A stretch of 64,000 bases of DNA from Galbibacter kalidii (GCF_026241135.1 NZ_JAPFGA010000005.1:1-64000), one strand, 5' to 3'. Positions 52,297 through 61,810 are shown, counted from the first letter of the stretch. The notes: generated by a model from the letters alone, not told the origin. A program made the numbers and translations.

Positions 52297-53271
52297 TTAT
52301 CTCAAGGCTTCCTCAATTGCGTTTTCAAACAATTCGTTCAGGGAAATGCCTGCTTTTGTGGCTTGTTGTGGTAAAATACTTTCAGTTGTAAGTCCGGGAA
52401 CAGTGTTTACTTCCAAAAGGTAAGGTTCGTTATCCACAAAAATATACTCACTTCGACTAAAGCCTTTCATTTTTAATATTTCATACACTTTTTTTGCTAC
52501 TGAACTCACTTTTTGCGCCATTTCCCCATTGATACGGGCAGGAGTTATTTCTTGTGATTTCCCCAAATATTTGGCTTCATAATCAAAAAAGTCGTTTTCA
52601 GTAACAATTTCGGTGATCGGTAAAACATTAATATCTCCTTTATAGGTGATAACCCCTACGGAAACCTCGGTGCCATCCAAAAATGATTCGATGATCAGTT
52701 CATCATCTTCCTTAAAAGAATCCTCAATAGCTGGAAGAAGGTCTTCTTTTGTATTCACTTTGGAAACCCCAAAGCTCGATCCCGCCTTGTTGGCTTTTAC
52801 AAAACAAGGAAGTCCCACCTTGGCAATGATATCACTGGTGTCGATATTTTGTCCTTTGTTAAGATAATAGGAAGTAGCACATTTGATACCAAAAGGTTTC
52901 AGTGCAGCCAAACAATCACGTTTATTGAAGGTCAATGCAGCCTGGTACATAGGGCAGGAGGTGTGCGGAATGTTCAGTAATTCCAAATACCCTTGCAAGA
53001 AACCATCCTCCCCCGGAGTGCCGTGAATAGCGTTGAAAATACAATCAAAATGAATAGTTTCCTCATCAATAGAAAGCGTGAAATCCCCTTTATTGATCAA
53101 TGTTTCTTTTCCTTCTTCGGAAACGTAAATCCATTTGTCTTTTAATATGTGGAGCCTGAAGATGTTATACTTTTCAGGATTCAGGTGTTTGCAAACCACA
53201 TCTCCACTTTTCAGGGAAATTTGATATTCAGATGAATATCCTCCCATAACAACGCCAATGTTTTTCTTCAT
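52297..53271 (-). CDS. ddl: D-alanine--D-alanine ligase
   Basis: This ATP-grasp enzyme makes D-Ala-D-Ala for the wall. The 324 residues are typical. The N-terminal GVVMGGYSSEYQISLKSG, ATP-contact PCFVKANKAGSSFGV and DGTEVSVGVITYKG, and the metal-binding end YIFVDNEPYLLEVNTVPGLT are intact. MurF, which uses its product, is elsewhere in this window at 32901. Repeat copy 5 lies in the divergent spacer with the PASTA gene. Confidence 0.95.
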   Translation of the reverse strand: MKKNIGVVMGGYSSEYQISLKSGDVVCKHLNPEKYNIFRLHILKDKWIYVSEEGKETLINKGDFTLSIDEETIHFDCIFNAIHGTPGEDGFLQGYLELLNIPHTSCPMYQAALTFNKRDCLAALKPFGIKCATSYYLNKGQNIDTSDIIAKVGLPCFVKANKAGSSFGVSKVNTKEDLLPAIEDSFKEDDELIIESFLDGTEVSVGVITYKGDINVLPITEIVTENDFFDYEAKYLGKSQEITPARINGEMAQKVSSVAKKVYEILKMKGFSRSEYIFVDNEPYLLEVNTVPGLTTESILPQQATKAGISLNELFENAIEEALR

Positions 53272-53300
53272 TTGTATATTATAAAACCGTTTTTAACGTT

Positions 53301-53389
53301 GAACTTATTCAAACTTTATTCATTGAAGCGAAAAATATGGGGTGAAAAGATCATTTTTGCAACCAATTGGAGAAAGTTTGAATAAGTTC
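53301..53389. repeat. GAACTC-type hairpin element, copy 5
   Basis: GAACTTATTCAAACTTTATT opens it, the core CATTGAAGCGAAAAATATGG follows, and AGAAAGTTTGAATAAGTTC closes it as an inverted repeat of the start. It matches copy 1 on both flanks but lacks the inner 60-base hairpin part. It sits between the divergent ddl and PASTA genes. Confidence 0.75.
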
Positions 53390-53466
53390 ATTAACCAAAA
53401 GTATTAAAAGTAAAAGAAACTTAAAGCTAAATATATACAGAAAACAAAATAGGTGTCGAGTTTTTA

Positions 53467-53474
53467 TATATTTG
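53467..53474 (+). promoter_or_regulatory. Candidate -7 box for the PASTA gene
   Basis: TATATTTG is a perfect -7 box, 18 bases before the ATG at 53492. No good TTTG lies 19 bases upstream. Confidence 0.5.
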
Positions 53475-53491
53475 CTGAATAATTATTGTCC

Positions 53492-54094
53492 ATGAAGAAT
53501 TTCATTAAATCAATTTCAAGTAAATATAGTTTTATAAAATTTATAACGAGTAAGACTTTTTTAAAGCATATAGGCTTAGCGGTTCTTGTTACCATCGTTC
53601 TGACGATCTTGGTTCTTAAATTGTTGAAAGTAACGACCAACCACGGAGAATTTGTGTTGGTTCCCGATCTTTCCAAAAAATCGCTTCGGGAAGTGGAAGA
53701 GATCATTGATAAGGCAGATTTGAATTATGTCGTACTCGATTCTACCAACTACAACCCTGATTATCCTAGGTTTTCTGTGATAGAACAAAACCCATTGGCA
53801 AATAAAGAAGTAAAAAAAGGAAGAAAGATATATCTTACCATCAATCCGTCGGGATACAGAAAAGTAAGTGTACCCAATGTGATACAGGTCACCAAAAGAA
53901 ATGCCGAATCCATGCTTAAGGCTGTTGGATTGAGTGTAGGAAAGGTGTCTTACATCAACGAGATCGGAAAAGATATGGTTTATTATGTGAGGTATGAAGG
54001 TAAAAATATATTACCGGGTCATCAATTGCCTAAAACGACTGAGGTAGAACTTGTTTGTGGAAACGGTAATCGTGCATCGGTGGTCGTGGAATAA
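53492..54094 (+). CDS. PASTA-domain membrane protein
   Basis: ATG at 53492 gives 200 residues: a basic cytoplasmic head of about 25 residues, one membrane helix (about 28-48, IGLAVLVTIVLTILVLKLLK), and two to three extracytoplasmic PASTA repeats (LVPDLSKKSLREVEEIIDKA, VPNVIQVTKRNAESMLKAVG). PASTA domains in other bacteria bind peptidoglycan or muropeptides on penicillin-binding proteins and Ser/Thr kinases. This protein has no kinase or PBP domain. The RluA-family gene follows after 15 bases. Confidence 0.88.
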   Translation: MKNFIKSISSKYSFIKFITSKTFLKHIGLAVLVTIVLTILVLKLLKVTTNHGEFVLVPDLSKKSLREVEEIIDKADLNYVVLDSTNYNPDYPRFSVIEQNPLANKEVKKGRKIYLTINPSGYRKVSVPNVIQVTKRNAESMLKAVGLSVGKVSYINEIGKDMVYYVRYEGKNILPGHQLPKTTEVELVCGNGNRASVVVE

Positions 54095-54109
54095 TATACA
54101 GAAGAAAGA

Positions 54110-55147
54110 ATGGTAGAAGGGAATCACGAAGAATTCAATCAGGAAGATGAGCTTTATGAACACTACAGTTTTAAAGCGGGAAAGGGACAGGAACCCCTTC
54201 GGGTGGATAAATTCCTGATGAATTTTATCGAAAACGCTACCCGGAATAAAATTCAACAAGCCGCCAAAAACGGAAATATTTATATCAACGGGACTGTTGT
54301 TAAGTCCAGTCACAAAGTAAAGGCGAATGATGAGGTCAAGGTATTGTTTGAGCACCCGCCACATGAATATCTGCTAACCCCCGAAAATATACCTTTGGAT
54401 ATTGTTTTTGAAGATGATCAGCTTTTGGTGGTCAATAAATCGGCCGGTATGGTGGTGCATCCCGGACATGGAAACTATTCGGGAACTTTGATCAACGCAT
54501 TGATTTATCATTTTGAGAACCTTCCGATGAACAGTGATGAACGCCCCGGATTGGTACATCGTATTGATAAAGATACCAGCGGACTCTTGGTCGTAGCCAA
54601 AACAGAACATGCACTTAGCCATCTTTCCAAACAATTTTTTGATAAAACCAGTGAACGTGAATATTTAGCCTTGGTTTGGGGTGATGTGGCTGATGATGAG
54701 GGAATGATTGAAGGTCATATCGGCAGGCATCCCAAAAACCGCCTACAAATGACCGTTTTTCCTGAAGGAGACCATGGAAAGGAAGCCGTTACACACTATA
54801 AAGTAGTCGAACGTTTTGGTTATGTAACCTTGGTTTCCTGTAAATTGGAAACCGGACGCACACACCAAATACGTGTACATATGAAAAATGCCGGCCATAC
54901 CTTGTTCAATGATGAACGGTATGGCGGCAATAAAATCCTTAAAGGAACCACATTTTCTAAATACAAACAATTTGTAGAAAATTGCTTTAAAGTACTTCCA
55001 CGTCAAGCTTTACATGCCAAAACCCTGGGGTTTGAGCATCCACTTACGGGAGAGCTTATGAGTTTTGATTCCCAAATGCCTGAAGACATGCAGCAGTGCA
55101 TTGAAAAATGGCGCAACTATGCCAGACATATGGAAACAAAAGAGTAG
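54110..55147 (+). CDS. RluA-family pseudouridine synthase (RluD-like)
   Basis: This 345-residue enzyme makes pseudouridine in RNA. The N-terminal S4 domain is LRVDKFLMNFIENATRNKIQ to KVKANDEVKV. The catalytic domain has VHRIDKDTSGLLVVAKT with the active-site Asp. LVSCKLETGRTHQIRVHMK is the other family signature. Bacteroidota proteins of this type are usually 23S rRNA helix-69 enzymes (RluD), but the exact site is not readable here. Confidence 0.92.
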   Translation: MVEGNHEEFNQEDELYEHYSFKAGKGQEPLRVDKFLMNFIENATRNKIQQAAKNGNIYINGTVVKSSHKVKANDEVKVLFEHPPHEYLLTPENIPLDIVFEDDQLLVVNKSAGMVVHPGHGNYSGTLINALIYHFENLPMNSDERPGLVHRIDKDTSGLLVVAKTEHALSHLSKQFFDKTSEREYLALVWGDVADDEGMIEGHIGRHPKNRLQMTVFPEGDHGKEAVTHYKVVERFGYVTLVSCKLETGRTHQIRVHMKNAGHTLFNDERYGGNKILKGTTFSKYKQFVENCFKVLPRQALHAKTLGFEHPLTGELMSFDSQMPEDMQQCIEKWRNYARHMETKE

Positions 55148-55154
55148 TTTTTTA

Positions 55155-55502
55155 TCATCCGTTTGATACTTCTAAAATCATACTTAATAGATCTGTTTCA
55201 TTTTTGAATAATGATTTCTTCAGCTCTTGCATCTCGTTTTCCATACTTTGACGCATCTGTTTTTTTAGGTTTTCCGTAAAGGATAACCTAAAATGTTTTT
55301 CGTACAAGAATTTATGGTTGGAAAGGGTTACTTTTCCATCCTCGATGCACAGCGATATTTCTTTATCGTTATCAATCAAATAATATTCATCAGAAATAGG
55401 TGAAATCATTTTCTTGACAGCATCATTTTCAGCATACTTGGAAACAATATCCTGTATGTGCTTCTCGTCTTTCGTTAATTCTACTTTCTTAAAACCAAAC
55501 AT
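55155..55502 (-). CDS. Hypothetical cytoplasmic protein
   Basis: This 115-residue protein (MFGFKKVELTKDEKHIQDIV, a central beta-rich part EISLCIEDGKVTLSNHKFLY, then a helical C-terminus with QSMENEMQELKKSLF) has no signal or membrane segment. I recognise no domain. The composition and codon use are like the neighbours. It is convergent with the RluA gene, 7 bases away, and has no frameshift or truncation sign. Confidence 0.7.
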   Translation of the reverse strand: MFGFKKVELTKDEKHIQDIVSKYAENDAVKKMISPISDEYYLIDNDKEISLCIEDGKVTLSNHKFLYEKHFRLSFTENLKKQMRQSMENEMQELKKSLFKNETDLLSMILEVSNG

Positions 55503-55814
55503 AACATGTATTTTAAAGTTAATACTTATACAGTGTTTAATTTTAATTGGGTTGATTACACTGATTATATCAAACGGCGTGCCAAATGTTAAAAATAAAA
55601 ATTAAATAGTTGATAATCAGTAATTTAAATTATTTGTAATTCAGGATAATATAAGGTGATTTTAGGTATCGATTTTCTTAATAGGATTATCAATATCACC
55701 TTTTCTAAAAAGTTGATGGATTGCCGGCTATATCGTACTTTTGATTGGTGTATTGAGGAGAAAATCCCAAAAATATGTTAGGGCAATAGTTTTACAATAA
55801 ATTGATAGGTAAAA
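55503..55814. other. 312-base intergenic region with one hairpin
   Basis: This AT-rich gap lies between the divergent hypothetical gene and the VOC gene. AAGGTGAT (55653-55660) and ATCACCTT (55695-55702) form an 8-bp stem with a 34-base loop. No small ORF, tRNA or clear consensus promoter is seen. Confidence 0.5.
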
Positions 55815-56468
55815 ATGAAGGTAACAGAGCTCATACTAAATACGAATTCTTTAGAATCTCAGAAAGATTTTTATGTGGATGTATTGGGTTTAGACATCAT
55901 TGCGTATGAAAACAGTAAAATTTCATTTCGGGTAGGAAGCAGTGTGTTGTCGTTTATTCCGGAAAAACCAGCAGGTGTTTATCATTTTGCGTTCAATATT
56001 CCGCCATATCAAGAAAAAGAAGCATTAAAATGGTTAAAGAAACGGGTAAAAGTGTTGCCTTTTGAAACGGATGAGATTATCGATTTTTCTAGTTGGAATG
56101 CACGTGCCATCTATTTTTACGATGCCGACAAGAATATAGTTGAATTTATTTCCAGAAGAGACTTAAAACATGAAAAAGGAAAGAAGTTTTCAGCCAAAAG
56201 TTTAATGAATATCAGTGAAGTGGGTATTGCCTCAACTGATATAGGAACAATTTATTCCACTTTAAACAATCAGAAAAAATTACCTGTGTATGACGGGTCT
56301 TTTAGAGAGTTCTGTGCTGCTGGAAATGAAGAAGGATTGTTTATATTGGTGAATAAAAATGAAAAAAAGTGGTTTCCAACAGACGATGAGATTTTTATCT
56401 CAGACCTTAAAGTCGTTGGGGACTTTAATTTTGAATATAAAAGCGGAAAAATAATTAAGAGCTTATGA
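55815..56468 (+). CDS. VOC superfamily protein (glyoxalase/dioxygenase fold)
   Basis: This 217-residue protein has [20 protein letters not shown] and [20 protein letters not shown], typical of the first VOC module. [20 protein letters not shown] and [20 protein letters not shown] follow. A second degenerate module runs from [12 protein letters not shown]. Metal-ligand His in YHFAF and Glu in IVEFI positions are plausible. The substrate is unknown. Its end overlaps the yaaA start by 4 bases (ATGA), so the two are coupled. Confidence 0.85.
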   Translation: MKVTELILNTNSLESQKDFYVDVLGLDIIAYENSKISFRVGSSVLSFIPEKPAGVYHFAFNIPPYQEKEALKWLKKRVKVLPFETDEIIDFSSWNARAIYFYDADKNIVEFISRRDLKHEKGKKFSAKSLMNISEVGIASTDIGTIYSTLNNQKKLPVYDGSFREFCAAGNEEGLFILVNKNEKKWFPTDDEIFISDLKVVGDFNFEYKSGKIIKSL

Positions 56469-57226
56469 AAATAGTAATATCACCCGCCAAATCGTTGGAT
56501 TTTGAAAGTAAGTTACCTACAACAAAATATACAGAGCCCGAATTTCTAAACGAGGCTGAAAAGTTGAATGCTGCCCTTCAAAAGAAAACCCCAAAAAAGC
56601 TTTCAACTTTGATGGGTATTTCAAACAAGTTGGCCGAACTGAATTGGGAGCGCAATCAGCAGTTCAAGACGCCTTTTACGCCTGAAAATGCAAGACCGGC
56701 AGTATATGCTTTTAATGGAGATGTCTATAACGGCTTGGACGCTTATACCATTCCGAGTGAAAAATTGGAGGCTCTTCAGGAGAAATTGCGAATTTTGAGC
56801 GGACTTTACGGAATGTTGAAGCCTTTGGACCTTATTCAGCCGTATCGATTGGAAATGGGAACCAAACTAAGGATAGGCCACAAAAAAAACCTGTATGATT
56901 TCTGGAAAAAGAAAGTAACCGCAAAATTGAATGATGAACTGGAAGAAGGCGAATTGTTCTTAAACCTTGCCAGTAACGAGTATTTTGGAGCCGTAGACGG
57001 GAAAAAATTGAAAACACCTGTAATCACCCCTGTTTTTAAAGATTGGAAAAACGACAAACTAAAAGTGATCAGCTTTTTCGCTAAAAAGGCAAGAGGTTCT
57101 ATGGTGCGTTACATTATCGACACCAATGCTACCACAGTAGAAGATATCAAAGGCTTCAATTACGACGGATATGCGTTTAGTGAAGAGCATAGCGTTAAGG
57201 AAAACGAACTCGTTTTTGTGCGGTAG
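56465..57226 (+). CDS. yaaA: Peroxide stress protein YaaA
   Basis: YaaA (DUF328) lowers the damage from intracellular iron and peroxide in E. coli. The 253 residues start [20 protein letters not shown] and hold the family segments [39 protein letters not shown] and [10 protein letters not shown]. The C-terminal basic region [16 protein letters not shown] fits its DNA-binding role. It overlaps the VOC gene by 4 bases. Confidence 0.94.
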   Translation: MKIVISPAKSLDFESKLPTTKYTEPEFLNEAEKLNAALQKKTPKKLSTLMGISNKLAELNWERNQQFKTPFTPENARPAVYAFNGDVYNGLDAYTIPSEKLEALQEKLRILSGLYGMLKPLDLIQPYRLEMGTKLRIGHKKNLYDFWKKKVTAKLNDELEEGELFLNLASNEYFGAVDGKKLKTPVITPVFKDWKNDKLKVISFFAKKARGSMVRYIIDTNATTVEDIKGFNYDGYAFSEEHSVKENELVFVR

Positions 57227-57247
57227 TGTTTGTATAGTACAAAAAAT

Positions 57248-57404
57248 AAGGTTTCTAAAAAGATTCTTTACTGTCAGTTCGAGCATTATCGAGATTCAAA
57301 ATATATTTTGATTTGAAGATACCAAGCGAAGCTTGTCGAGAACTAAATAATCACTAGAAAATAATAGGTTTCGACTGCGCTCAACCTGACATAAGGATCA
57401 TAAC
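57248..57404. repeat. Diverged long-hairpin repeat, copy 3 of the TGTCA family
   Basis: TACTGTCAGTTCGAGCATTA at the left and GGTTTCGACTGCGCTCAACC then TGACAT at the right recall the ends of the repeats at 11741 and 45041, with a TTCTAAAAAG flank. The interior (AGCGAAGCTTGTCGAGAAC) is different. It occupies the space between yaaA and the bTHX gene. No gene lies in it. Confidence 0.45.
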
Positions 57405-57533
57405 TTATTTTTTGGTATCAACGCTTACTTTTTCCTCAACGTGTTTTCGTTTTTTAATTTTTCGAGGTCTTCTCGCTCCATATGTACCGCGATAGATTTT
57501 ACCCCGTTTTGTTTTTCTGTCTCCTTTTCCCAT
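57405..57533 (-). CDS. 30S ribosomal protein THX (bTHX)
   Basis: This 42-residue, very basic protein reads [20 protein letters not shown], then [15 protein letters not shown], ending TKK. The [16 protein letters not shown] signature is that of the small bTHX protein that binds the 30S head. It is shorter than usual annotation cut-offs, so it is easily missed. The start ATG is at 57533. The gene stands alone between yaaA and the UDG gene, on the opposite strand. Confidence 0.95.
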   Translation of the reverse strand: MGKGDRKTKRGKIYRGTYGARRPRKIKKRKHVEEKVSVDTKK

Positions 57534-57744
57534 AATCTATTTCATTTTTTTACATGAATATATTTAAGTTAAATAATTGATTTTAACCACATTAAATAAT
57601 TTAAGCAAATAATCACTACCTCTTAAAAACTTTTGATGTATTCATCTCCTTTTGTTGAGGCAATTGCCTTGGCTATACTAAATCCCTCTATGAGGGTTTC
57701 ATTGTCGTATAAAGTTAGTTAATTTGTGACATCAAGACAAATCC

Positions 57745-58410
57745 ATGTTTTTACACCAGCATCCTTATCCGCCATTTATCACTGAAAATACGACCAAGCT
57801 TATTGTTGGAACCTTGCCGCCTCCACGATTTTCCACAGGAGAATTTAAAGAAGGTGATGTTGATTTTTGCTACGGAAGTCGGGATGGGCAATTATGGCAA
57901 ATTTTGAATCGGATTTTTAAACTGAATTTAGTATTTGAAACTACCGATGAGGCGGTTCAACAACGAAAAGATTTTCTATTGAAGTACAACATTGGGGTTT
58001 GTGACATTGTAGCATCGGCTGAAAGGGCTAAAATAGATGCATCAGACTTGGGAATGACGCGTATAAAATGCAGGGATTTAGTTGGGTACTTAAAACAATA
58101 TCCAAAAATAGATACCTTGCTATTCACCGGAGGGAACAGCAAAAATGGTCCGGAATATCTCTTCAGAAGGCATCTTAAAGATTATGGTTTGAAACTGAAT
58201 GCCCTTTCAGATGAAGTCCCGAGAATTCATGAGTTGAAATTTGATCTGGAGATGGGTGTTAGGCGAATTAAAACCGTTTCGTTAATAGCGCCATCCGGAG
58301 CAGCGAATAGGGCAGTGGGAGCTATTCCGAAGTATAAAACATTAAAAAAGAAAAACCCTGAATTCAATACGATTGATTTCAGGGTGCTGCAATATGCTGA
58401 ATATTTTTAA
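57745..58410 (+). CDS. Uracil-DNA glycosylase superfamily protein (MUG-like)
   Basis: This 221-residue protein has LIVGTLPPPRFSTGEFKEGD followed by CYGSRDGQLWQILNRIF, resembling motif A and the Trp-x-x-L region of the mismatch-uracil group, and LIAPSGAANRAVG resembling motif B. No Fe-S cysteines of the 13207 protein are seen. A second glycosylase of a different family is therefore likely, but the substrate is uncertain. Its stop overlaps the convergent trpA stop. Confidence 0.8.
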   Translation: MFLHQHPYPPFITENTTKLIVGTLPPPRFSTGEFKEGDVDFCYGSRDGQLWQILNRIFKLNLVFETTDEAVQQRKDFLLKYNIGVCDIVASAERAKIDASDLGMTRIKCRDLVGYLKQYPKIDTLLFTGGNSKNGPEYLFRRHLKDYGLKLNALSDEVPRIHELKFDLEMGVRRIKTVSLIAPSGAANRAVGAIPKYKTLKKKNPEFNTIDFRVLQYAEYF

Positions 58411-59168
58411 CGGATGGTCTTTACAAAAACGTCAATATCTTCAATGGGGTGTTCTTTAATGAATTTGATAAAAGCCGAACCGATAATAGCGCCTTTAGCA
58501 TGCTGTGTAGCTGAGTTGAAGGTCTCTTTATTACTGATTCCAAAACCGACAATTTGTGGGGCGTTTAAGTTCATATGGGCAATTCTCTTGAAATAATCAG
58601 TTTGAATATCGCCAAAGGTGTTTTTAGCTCCCGTAACACTGGCAGAACTCACCATGTAAATGAATCCGTTGGAAACCTTATCGATAAACCGAACGCGTTC
58701 TTCTGAAGTCTGCGGAGTAATTAAGAACACATTGATAAGTCCGTATTTTTCAAATATAGCTTTGTATTCATCGTGAAAAACATCAGCGGGTAAATCAGGA
58801 ATGATGAGTCCGTCGACACCTATTTCTGAACATTTTTTACAGAAATTCTCAACTCCATATTGCAGTATGGGATTAAAATACCCCATAATAATCAATGGAA
58901 TATGAACTGTTTTTCGAATATTCTTGAGTTGTTCGAACAATTTTTCGGTTGTCATACCATTTTTTAAGGCTTGAGTCGAACTTTTTTGAATGGTAGGCCC
59001 ATCAGCAAGCGGATCGCTAAAGGGGAGTCCGATTTCCAATAGGTCAACACCGCTTTCCTGTAACTTTTCAATAATAGGGACGGTATCTTCCAATTGCGGA
59101 TATCCGGCAGTAAAATATATGGAAAGTAATTTCTTATCTTCTTCTAATTTCTGATTGATTCTGTTCAT
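58407..59168 (-). CDS. trpA: Tryptophan synthase alpha subunit
   Basis: TrpA cleaves indole-glycerol phosphate to indole and glyceraldehyde-3-phosphate. The 253 residues are typical. LLEIGLPFSDPLADGPTIQK carries the catalytic Glu and Asp. GLIIPDLPADVFHDEY is the second catalytic-loop region and IYMVSSASVTGAK the third. It is the last gene of the leftward trp operon, 16 bases after trpB. Confidence 0.96.
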   Translation of the reverse strand: MNRINQKLEEDKKLLSIYFTAGYPQLEDTVPIIEKLQESGVDLLEIGLPFSDPLADGPTIQKSSTQALKNGMTTEKLFEQLKNIRKTVHIPLIIMGYFNPILQYGVENFCKKCSEIGVDGLIIPDLPADVFHDEYKAIFEKYGLINVFLITPQTSEERVRFIDKVSNGFIYMVSSASVTGAKNTFGDIQTDYFKRIAHMNLNAPQIVGFGISNKETFNSATQHAKGAIIGSAFIKFIKEHPIEDIDVFVKTIR

Positions 59169-59184
59169 TGTTTCGGTATTGATA

Positions 59185-60366
59185 TTACAAATTGAAATAA
59201 TCGATATACGTGTTTAAATCCTTATCGCCCCTACCAGACAGGTTGATCACCACAACATCATTTTCTTTAAATGTTTTGTGTTTAAAAACTGCCAACGCAT
59301 GTGCACTTTCAATGGCAGGAATGATCCCTTCGGTTTTGGATAACTCCAATCCGGCCTTCATGGCATCGTCATCGGTAATCGAATAAAACTCACCTCTTCC
59401 CGAACGATACAAATGGGCGTGTAACGGGCCGACTCCCGGATAATCCAATCCGGCAGAAATGGAATAAGGCTCTGTTATTTGTCCGTCGTCGGTTTGCATC
59501 AACAGTGTTTTACAACCGTGAATGATGCCTTCTTTCCCGAGTACAGATGTAGCAGCACTCTCACCTGAATTGATTCCTTTTCCGGCAGCTTCAATGGCTA
59601 CGATACCCACATCGGGATTGTCGAGAAAATGATAATACGCTCCGGCAGCATTACTTCCTCCGCCAATACAAGCGATGACATAATCGGGATTTTCACGTCC
59701 CTCTTTTTCCTTCAGTTGCCATTTTATTTCTTCGGAAATAATACTTTGAAAACGGGTCACCATATCAGGGTAGGGATGTGGCCCAATAGCCGAACCGATA
59801 ATGTAGTGGGTATCCACCGGATTGTTGATCCAATCTCTAATGGCTTCGTTGGTCGCATCTTTCAAGGTTCTGCTCCCTGACAAGGCTGGCCTTACTTCGG
59901 CACCGAGCATTTTCATACGGGCTACATTTGGCGCTTGTCTGGCAATATCGATCTCACCCATATACACCACACATTCAATTCCCATCAAGGCACAAACCGT
60001 AGCTGTGGCCACACCGTGTTGTCCGGCACCGGTTTCGGCAATGATACGGTTTTTTCCAAGGCGTTGCGCCATTAAAATCTGTCCGATGGTATTGTTGATC
60101 TTATGCGCACCGGTATGGTTGAGGTCTTCCCGCTTCAGATAGATCTTTGCTCCGTATTCTTCTGATAATCGTTCAGCAAAATAAAGCGGGGAAGGACGCC
60201 CTACATAATCTTTTAGTAATTGTTGGAATTCGTTTTGGAACTCCGGTTCTGCCATCACTTTTAAATAGTTTTGGCGTAACTCTTCCACGTTTGGATAGAG
60301 CATTTCCGGGATGTAAGCCCCGCCAAATTCGCCGTAATATCCTTTATTGTTGATATTGTAACTCAT
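59185..60366 (-). CDS. trpB: Tryptophan synthase beta subunit
   Basis: This PLP enzyme joins indole and serine. The 393 residues match the family. The PLP Lys is in LNHTGAHKINNTIGQ, the catalytic Glu follows in IAETGAGQHGVATA, and the phosphate loop is ACIGGGSNAAGAYY. It overlaps trpF by 4 bases. Confidence 0.97.
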   Translation of the reverse strand: MSYNINNKGYYGEFGGAYIPEMLYPNVEELRQNYLKVMAEPEFQNEFQQLLKDYVGRPSPLYFAERLSEEYGAKIYLKREDLNHTGAHKINNTIGQILMAQRLGKNRIIAETGAGQHGVATATVCALMGIECVVYMGEIDIARQAPNVARMKMLGAEVRPALSGSRTLKDATNEAIRDWINNPVDTHYIIGSAIGPHPYPDMVTRFQSIISEEIKWQLKEKEGRENPDYVIACIGGGSNAAGAYYHFLDNPDVGIVAIEAAGKGINSGESAATSVLGKEGIIHGCKTLLMQTDDGQITEPYSISAGLDYPGVGPLHAHLYRSGRGEFYSITDDDAMKAGLELSKTEGIIPAIESAHALAVFKHKTFKENDVVVINLSGRGDKDLNTYIDYFNL

Positions 60367-60980
60367 ATTTTTACTTTATCGATAAATTGCTTTAGTTGTT
60401 CTATGTTTTTTTGCCCCGGGGCTATTTCAAACTTGCTATTCACATCAATAGCGTGAATGGGAAGCTTCGGGTCGACCTGTTTTAGCTTTTCAGTATGCTC
60501 CAAACCGATACCACCACTTAAAAAGAAAGGTTTTTTAGAGGGATAATCGGATAGGAGTTTCCAGTTGAACGCATAACCGTTTCCACCGGGAAGCTTTCCT
60601 TTGGTATCGAATAAATAATAATCAACCACGTTTTCGTAAGGGCTCAATACAGAAAAATCAAATTCGTCTTTGACGGAGAATACTTTGATCAACTCGGTTT
60701 CACAAGATCGCTCCCTGATCTCCTCGCAAAACCCCGGCGATTCATTTCCATGTAACTGAACAGCGTCGAGTCCGTAGGTTTTTATTTTTGATACAATATC
60801 TTCAACTGAAGCATCCACAAAAACTCCTGTCTTTTTAATGTTTTCAGGAAGTTTGGGGATTTCACCTTCAAAATAACGAGCGGATTTTTCGTAGAAGATA
60901 AACCCAAGGTAGTCCGGTTGCAATCCTGCAACGGATTTCATGTTTTCCGGGTATTTCATTCCGCAGATTTTCAGTTTCAT
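60363..60980 (-). CDS. trpF: Phosphoribosylanthranilate isomerase
   Basis: TrpF makes CdRP from phosphoribosyl-anthranilate. The 205 residues have LKICGMKYPENM (catalytic Cys), DAVQLHGNESPGFC and FDTKGKLPGGNGYAFNW (catalytic Asp). It overlaps trpC (4 bases) and trpB (4 bases), which suggests translational coupling. Confidence 0.96.
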   Translation of the reverse strand: MKLKICGMKYPENMKSVAGLQPDYLGFIFYEKSARYFEGEIPKLPENIKKTGVFVDASVEDIVSKIKTYGLDAVQLHGNESPGFCEEIRERSCETELIKVFSVKDEFDFSVLSPYENVVDYYLFDTKGKLPGGNGYAFNWKLLSDYPSKKPFFLSGGIGLEHTEKLKQVDPKLPIHAIDVNSKFEIAPGQKNIEQLKQFIDKVKI

Positions 60981-61762
60981 TGCGCTAGCGTTTTTATAAA
61001 TTCAGTCGCACTTACTCCGGGATTGTCGGTTTTCATAAAATTCTCTCCGATCAAAAAACCTTGATATCCGTATTGTTGTAACTCTTTGATGGCTTCTATA
61101 TTGCTAATGCCACTTTCTGATACTTTTACAAAATCGTTCGGGATTTTTTCAGAAAGGGATTTGCTAATGTCGAGGTTCACCTCAAAAGTTTTTAGGTTGC
61201 GGTTGTTAACACCGATCATGTCCAGGCTTGGCATGATCGATTTGTTTAATTCTTCTTCGTTATGAACTTCCAGTAATACATTCAAACCAATGCTTTTTGC
61301 CATTTCTGAAAAGGTTTTGATTTTCTCTTTGCTGAGAATGGCTGCAATCAACAGAATGACATCAGCACCAAAGGCTTTAGCTTCAATAATTTGATAAGGA
61401 TCAATAATGAATTCTTTTCGCAATAATGGAATATCGGCTGATGCCCTTGCCAGCAATAAATCATCAAGAGAACCTCCAAAATATTTTCCGTCGGTGAGGA
61501 TCGACATGCCACAAACCCCAGCATTTTCATAGCCTTTTGCAACATCCTGTACATTCAAAGATTGGTTGATAACTGATTTGGAAGGCGAACGTCGTTTGTG
61601 TTCAGCAATAATTCCCGTATTGCTTGCCTTTAATTTCTCAGTCAGCGAATTTGCTTTTCTGTCAAACAAAACCGAAGCTTCCAGCTGTGAAACAGGAATG
61701 AGGGTCTTTTTGAGGTTAATTTCTTTGCGTTTATCGGCTACTATTTTGTCTAAAATGTTCAT
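60977..61762 (-). CDS. trpC: Indole-3-glycerol-phosphate synthase
   Basis: TrpC closes the indole ring. The 261 residues are typical: EHKRRSPSKSVIN is the first motif, PLLRKEFIIDPYQIIEA the second and IGVNNRNLKTFEVNL the third. Its start is 49 bases from the stop of the four-helix-bundle gene, and a CGGAAG-type repeat begins 11 bases upstream of its ATG. Confidence 0.96.
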   Translation of the reverse strand: MNILDKIVADKRKEINLKKTLIPVSQLEASVLFDRKANSLTEKLKASNTGIIAEHKRRSPSKSVINQSLNVQDVAKGYENAGVCGMSILTDGKYFGGSLDDLLLARASADIPLLRKEFIIDPYQIIEAKAFGADVILLIAAILSKEKIKTFSEMAKSIGLNVLLEVHNEEELNKSIMPSLDMIGVNNRNLKTFEVNLDISKSLSEKIPNDFVKVSESGISNIEAIKELQQYGYQGFLIGENFMKTDNPGVSATEFIKTLAQ

Positions 61763-61773
61763 ATGTTGTTATT

Positions 61774-61808
61774 GTTGTCCGGAGTCGGAAGACCGAAGTC
61801 CGAAGTTA
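61774..61808. repeat. CGGAAG-type repeat, left border of the four-helix unit
   Basis: GTCCGGAGTCGGAAGACCGA then AGTCCGAAGTTAT is a short GAAGTC(C/G)G tandem. The same stretch is at 63247-63279, where it borders a deleted derivative. It may be the border or a by-product of insertion. Confidence 0.65.
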
Positions 61809-61810
61809 TA

